Shown here piece after piece: positions 48,901 to 51,900 of a DNA stretch of 64,000 nt. Made by a program: the position numbers and the translations under genes. Source of the stretch: Bedellia somnulentella (taxonomy: Eukaryota; Arthropoda; Insecta; Lepidoptera; Bedelliidae); assembly GCA_963576735.1 (NCBI GenBank), contig OY755187.1, positions 5,952,001 through 6,016,000 on the forward strand, given 5' to 3'. A model generated the notes under the pieces. The model was given only the letters and a program-made list of their open reading frames with translations, had not been told where the DNA came from and made no database searches. Each line of letters starts with the position of its first letter. Position 1 is the first letter of the stretch.

Positions 48901-51900
48901 ACGGGAAGAAATAAGGTAATGCTATTCTAAGCCGTCAGTATATAGCGTTGTCTATTATTATTATAGATTATTTTATATGAGGTTATTGGAGCATAAAAAG
49001 TTGTGATAAAAAGTTCAAAGCCAGTAATATCTTAGGGCATTAGCCGAATGTATTAGTTGACCTTAAACGTAAATATGTTACTGTATAATGTCGGCTTAAA
49101 ATAGAACTGTTTCTCTATGTGGGTGTCGTATAAAGTGACCGATGATATTGAATTTTTGAACAATGAGTGATATGGCTAGGATCTATCACTAATATTCCCT
49201 TATCTCACAATCGTTGCCCGAATCAATTTTTTTAGCTAGTTTGCTATCCCGAAGTTTTAGCTTCTTCGGAATTATAGAAAAATCCAGGCTGGTAAAATTT
49301 TCTAATGTATGTTGTGACAAGGAAACCCACGTGGCTGCGTTAAACTAAATCGTGTGATACTTTTGTCACAATGTAGTAATTTTTCAAACCAAGGCGCGAA
49401 AGCCAGCGTAGCCTCTGTACCACATGGGTAGTAAGTATTTTAAACACCATGTAACTACGTCACGTGATTTAAAGTTTAATTGCCTTTAACTGTTATGATG
49501 TTACGAGTTAGTATATATCCAAGATTTTACGCTCTCAGTTATAATATAACGAAGTATAACTTTCCTCCCACGGGTGTCGTAAGAGGCGACTAAGGGTATA
49601 GGGCCTTTTAAAGGTTTTGGTGCGATGCGTTTGGAAACCCATCACTTACGATACTTTATTTCCAACAACTTTTCCCCTACCAACCTCCAAATGTGGCTGA
49701 GGAATTTCAAATGCCTTAGCTCCGGCTACCTCTTCTAGGGATTTATAGCCGTGCGTATATGTATGTAAGAAGATAAGTAGTATAATAGATTTAATAAAAA
49801 TAGTTGATATTTGCAACACGTTACATTTATTACTTGCACGTGTTCTAATTTATATTTTAGAACTAGTTCGCAAAAACATACACATTTCTTTAATTTGCTG
49901 ATAATCTTCTATATTGTTTACGTGACTATAATCACTGTGTCAGTTAGTATGTCTAATTTAGAGTATTTTATCTGTACAAAATCGTCTTAGAAATGCACAT
50001 ACATACATATAATCACGGCCATAAATCCCTTGAAGGGGTAGTCAGAGCTAGGGAATGAGACATTCCTCAGCCACCTTTGGAAGTTGCGTGGGGAAAAGAT
50101 GGTGAAATAAAGGTTGTTGGTGATGGGTCTCGAAATGAGGCCAGGGTAGCCAGATCTTCTGAGCTAGAAACTCCTCAGCCCCATTTAAAAGTTGACAGGG
50201 GACAAAATGGTTTAAATAAAGTATCGTTGGTGATGGGTCTCCAACCGAATCACCCAAAAAACCACTTAAAAAAGCCCCAAACGCTTAGTCAGCTCTTACA
50301 ACAACCGTGGATAGAAAGGGGTATTGACATGCAAAACCGACATTACACGGCAATATACTCACGTTTATCAGAAAACCTACGACCTGAATAGTTTAGTGAA
50401 AAAAGCTGTTCATCAGAATCAAAGAGGTATTGGTTCAAATACTCAATCGATTCTTTAATCAAGCCATGCATACAATTAATTTATCAAGGTCGTTAACAGC
50501 AAGGAAAACCGTCGAAGGGAAACCCCCATGACTGAATATCATTAATTGTTATGTACAATAAAGAGTTTTCTATTTTATTCATATGTATGTATGTTAGGCT
50601 GTGTAGTGTCGGAATAGAATAACACTACCCCATTTCTTCCGGTGGGTGTACGTAAGAGGCGACTAACGGTATTGGGGCTTTTAGGGGATTTTTGGACGAT
50701 GCGGTTGGAGACCCATCACCAACAACCTTTATTTCACTTTCTTTTCCCCACGCAACTTCCAAAAGTGGCTGAGGAATTTCCAATTCCCTAGCTCTGGCTA
50801 CCGCTTCTAGGGATTTATAGCCGTGAATATATGATGATGATGAATGTATGCATGTTAGTATATTTATTTATCTTTGAAGTTATGATAAAAATAATGTATA
50901 AATTTACGTTACGCAACATTATATTTTTTTACGAACGACACAACTTCGCTAATTAATGAATTACATAATTTTGTGATAATCTTTGGCGCGTGTATTTGAG
51001 TGACAATAAAATCTGACTGTTCATTAAACAAGTTACGAATATAATCATTATTTACCTACGAAAGCCGTGTAGTGTCGGCTTAGAATATCACTACCCCATT
51101 TCTACCCGGGGGTGATCGTAAGAGGCGACTAAGGGTATAGGGGCTTATTAAGTGATTTTTGGGCGATGGGGTTGGAGACCCGTTACCAAAAACATTTATT
51201 ATTACCATCTTTTCCCCAATCAACTTCCAAAAGTGGCTGAGGAATTTTTCATTCCAAAGCCCTGGCTACCCCGTTAAGGGATTTATAGCCGTGAGTATAT
51301 GTATGTTACCTACGAAAATGAGGTTTATAATTTGATGCGTTTTTATGTATTTATGAATGTAACCTGCTGTTCATCTGCTTTTTTATCACACTCAAATGTT
51401 TATGACGTAAATCCCCGAAGGGGTTGGCAGAGGAACAGGTCACCTGGTAGGGGCGGGCATATCCCCGTTTGTTACAAATATACTTTCACATTACTAAGTA
51501 GAACTTTAGCCATTTGGGTTTCCTCATGATGTTTTCCCTCATCGTTAACCACCATGATAAATTGACCTCACATTATGACTTTAGAAAAGACAAATCGGTG
51601 TAGGCCCGACTTGGTATTTGAACCCTCATCGTCTCCACGATAAGTGGTGTTCTAGCCACTGATCTATCATGATTGCTTTTTTATAAACATAACATAAACG
51701 GCCGTGTAGTGTCGGCTTAGAATAACACTACCCCTTTCTACCCGTGGGTAATAGTAAGAGGCGACTAAGGGTATAGGGGCTTTTTAAGTGGTTTTTGGGC
51801 GATGCGGTTGGAGACCCGTCACCAAAAACATTTATTATTATCATCTTTTCCCCAATCAACTTCCAAAAGTGGCTAAGGAATTTCTCATTCCAAAGCTCTG

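Noticed and set aside
50077..50391. 104-codon plus frame
   Set aside because: It is a translation of S1 SINE sequence. Many short frames in the window (for example 58091-58444, 48104-48358, 51795-52070) arise the same way.
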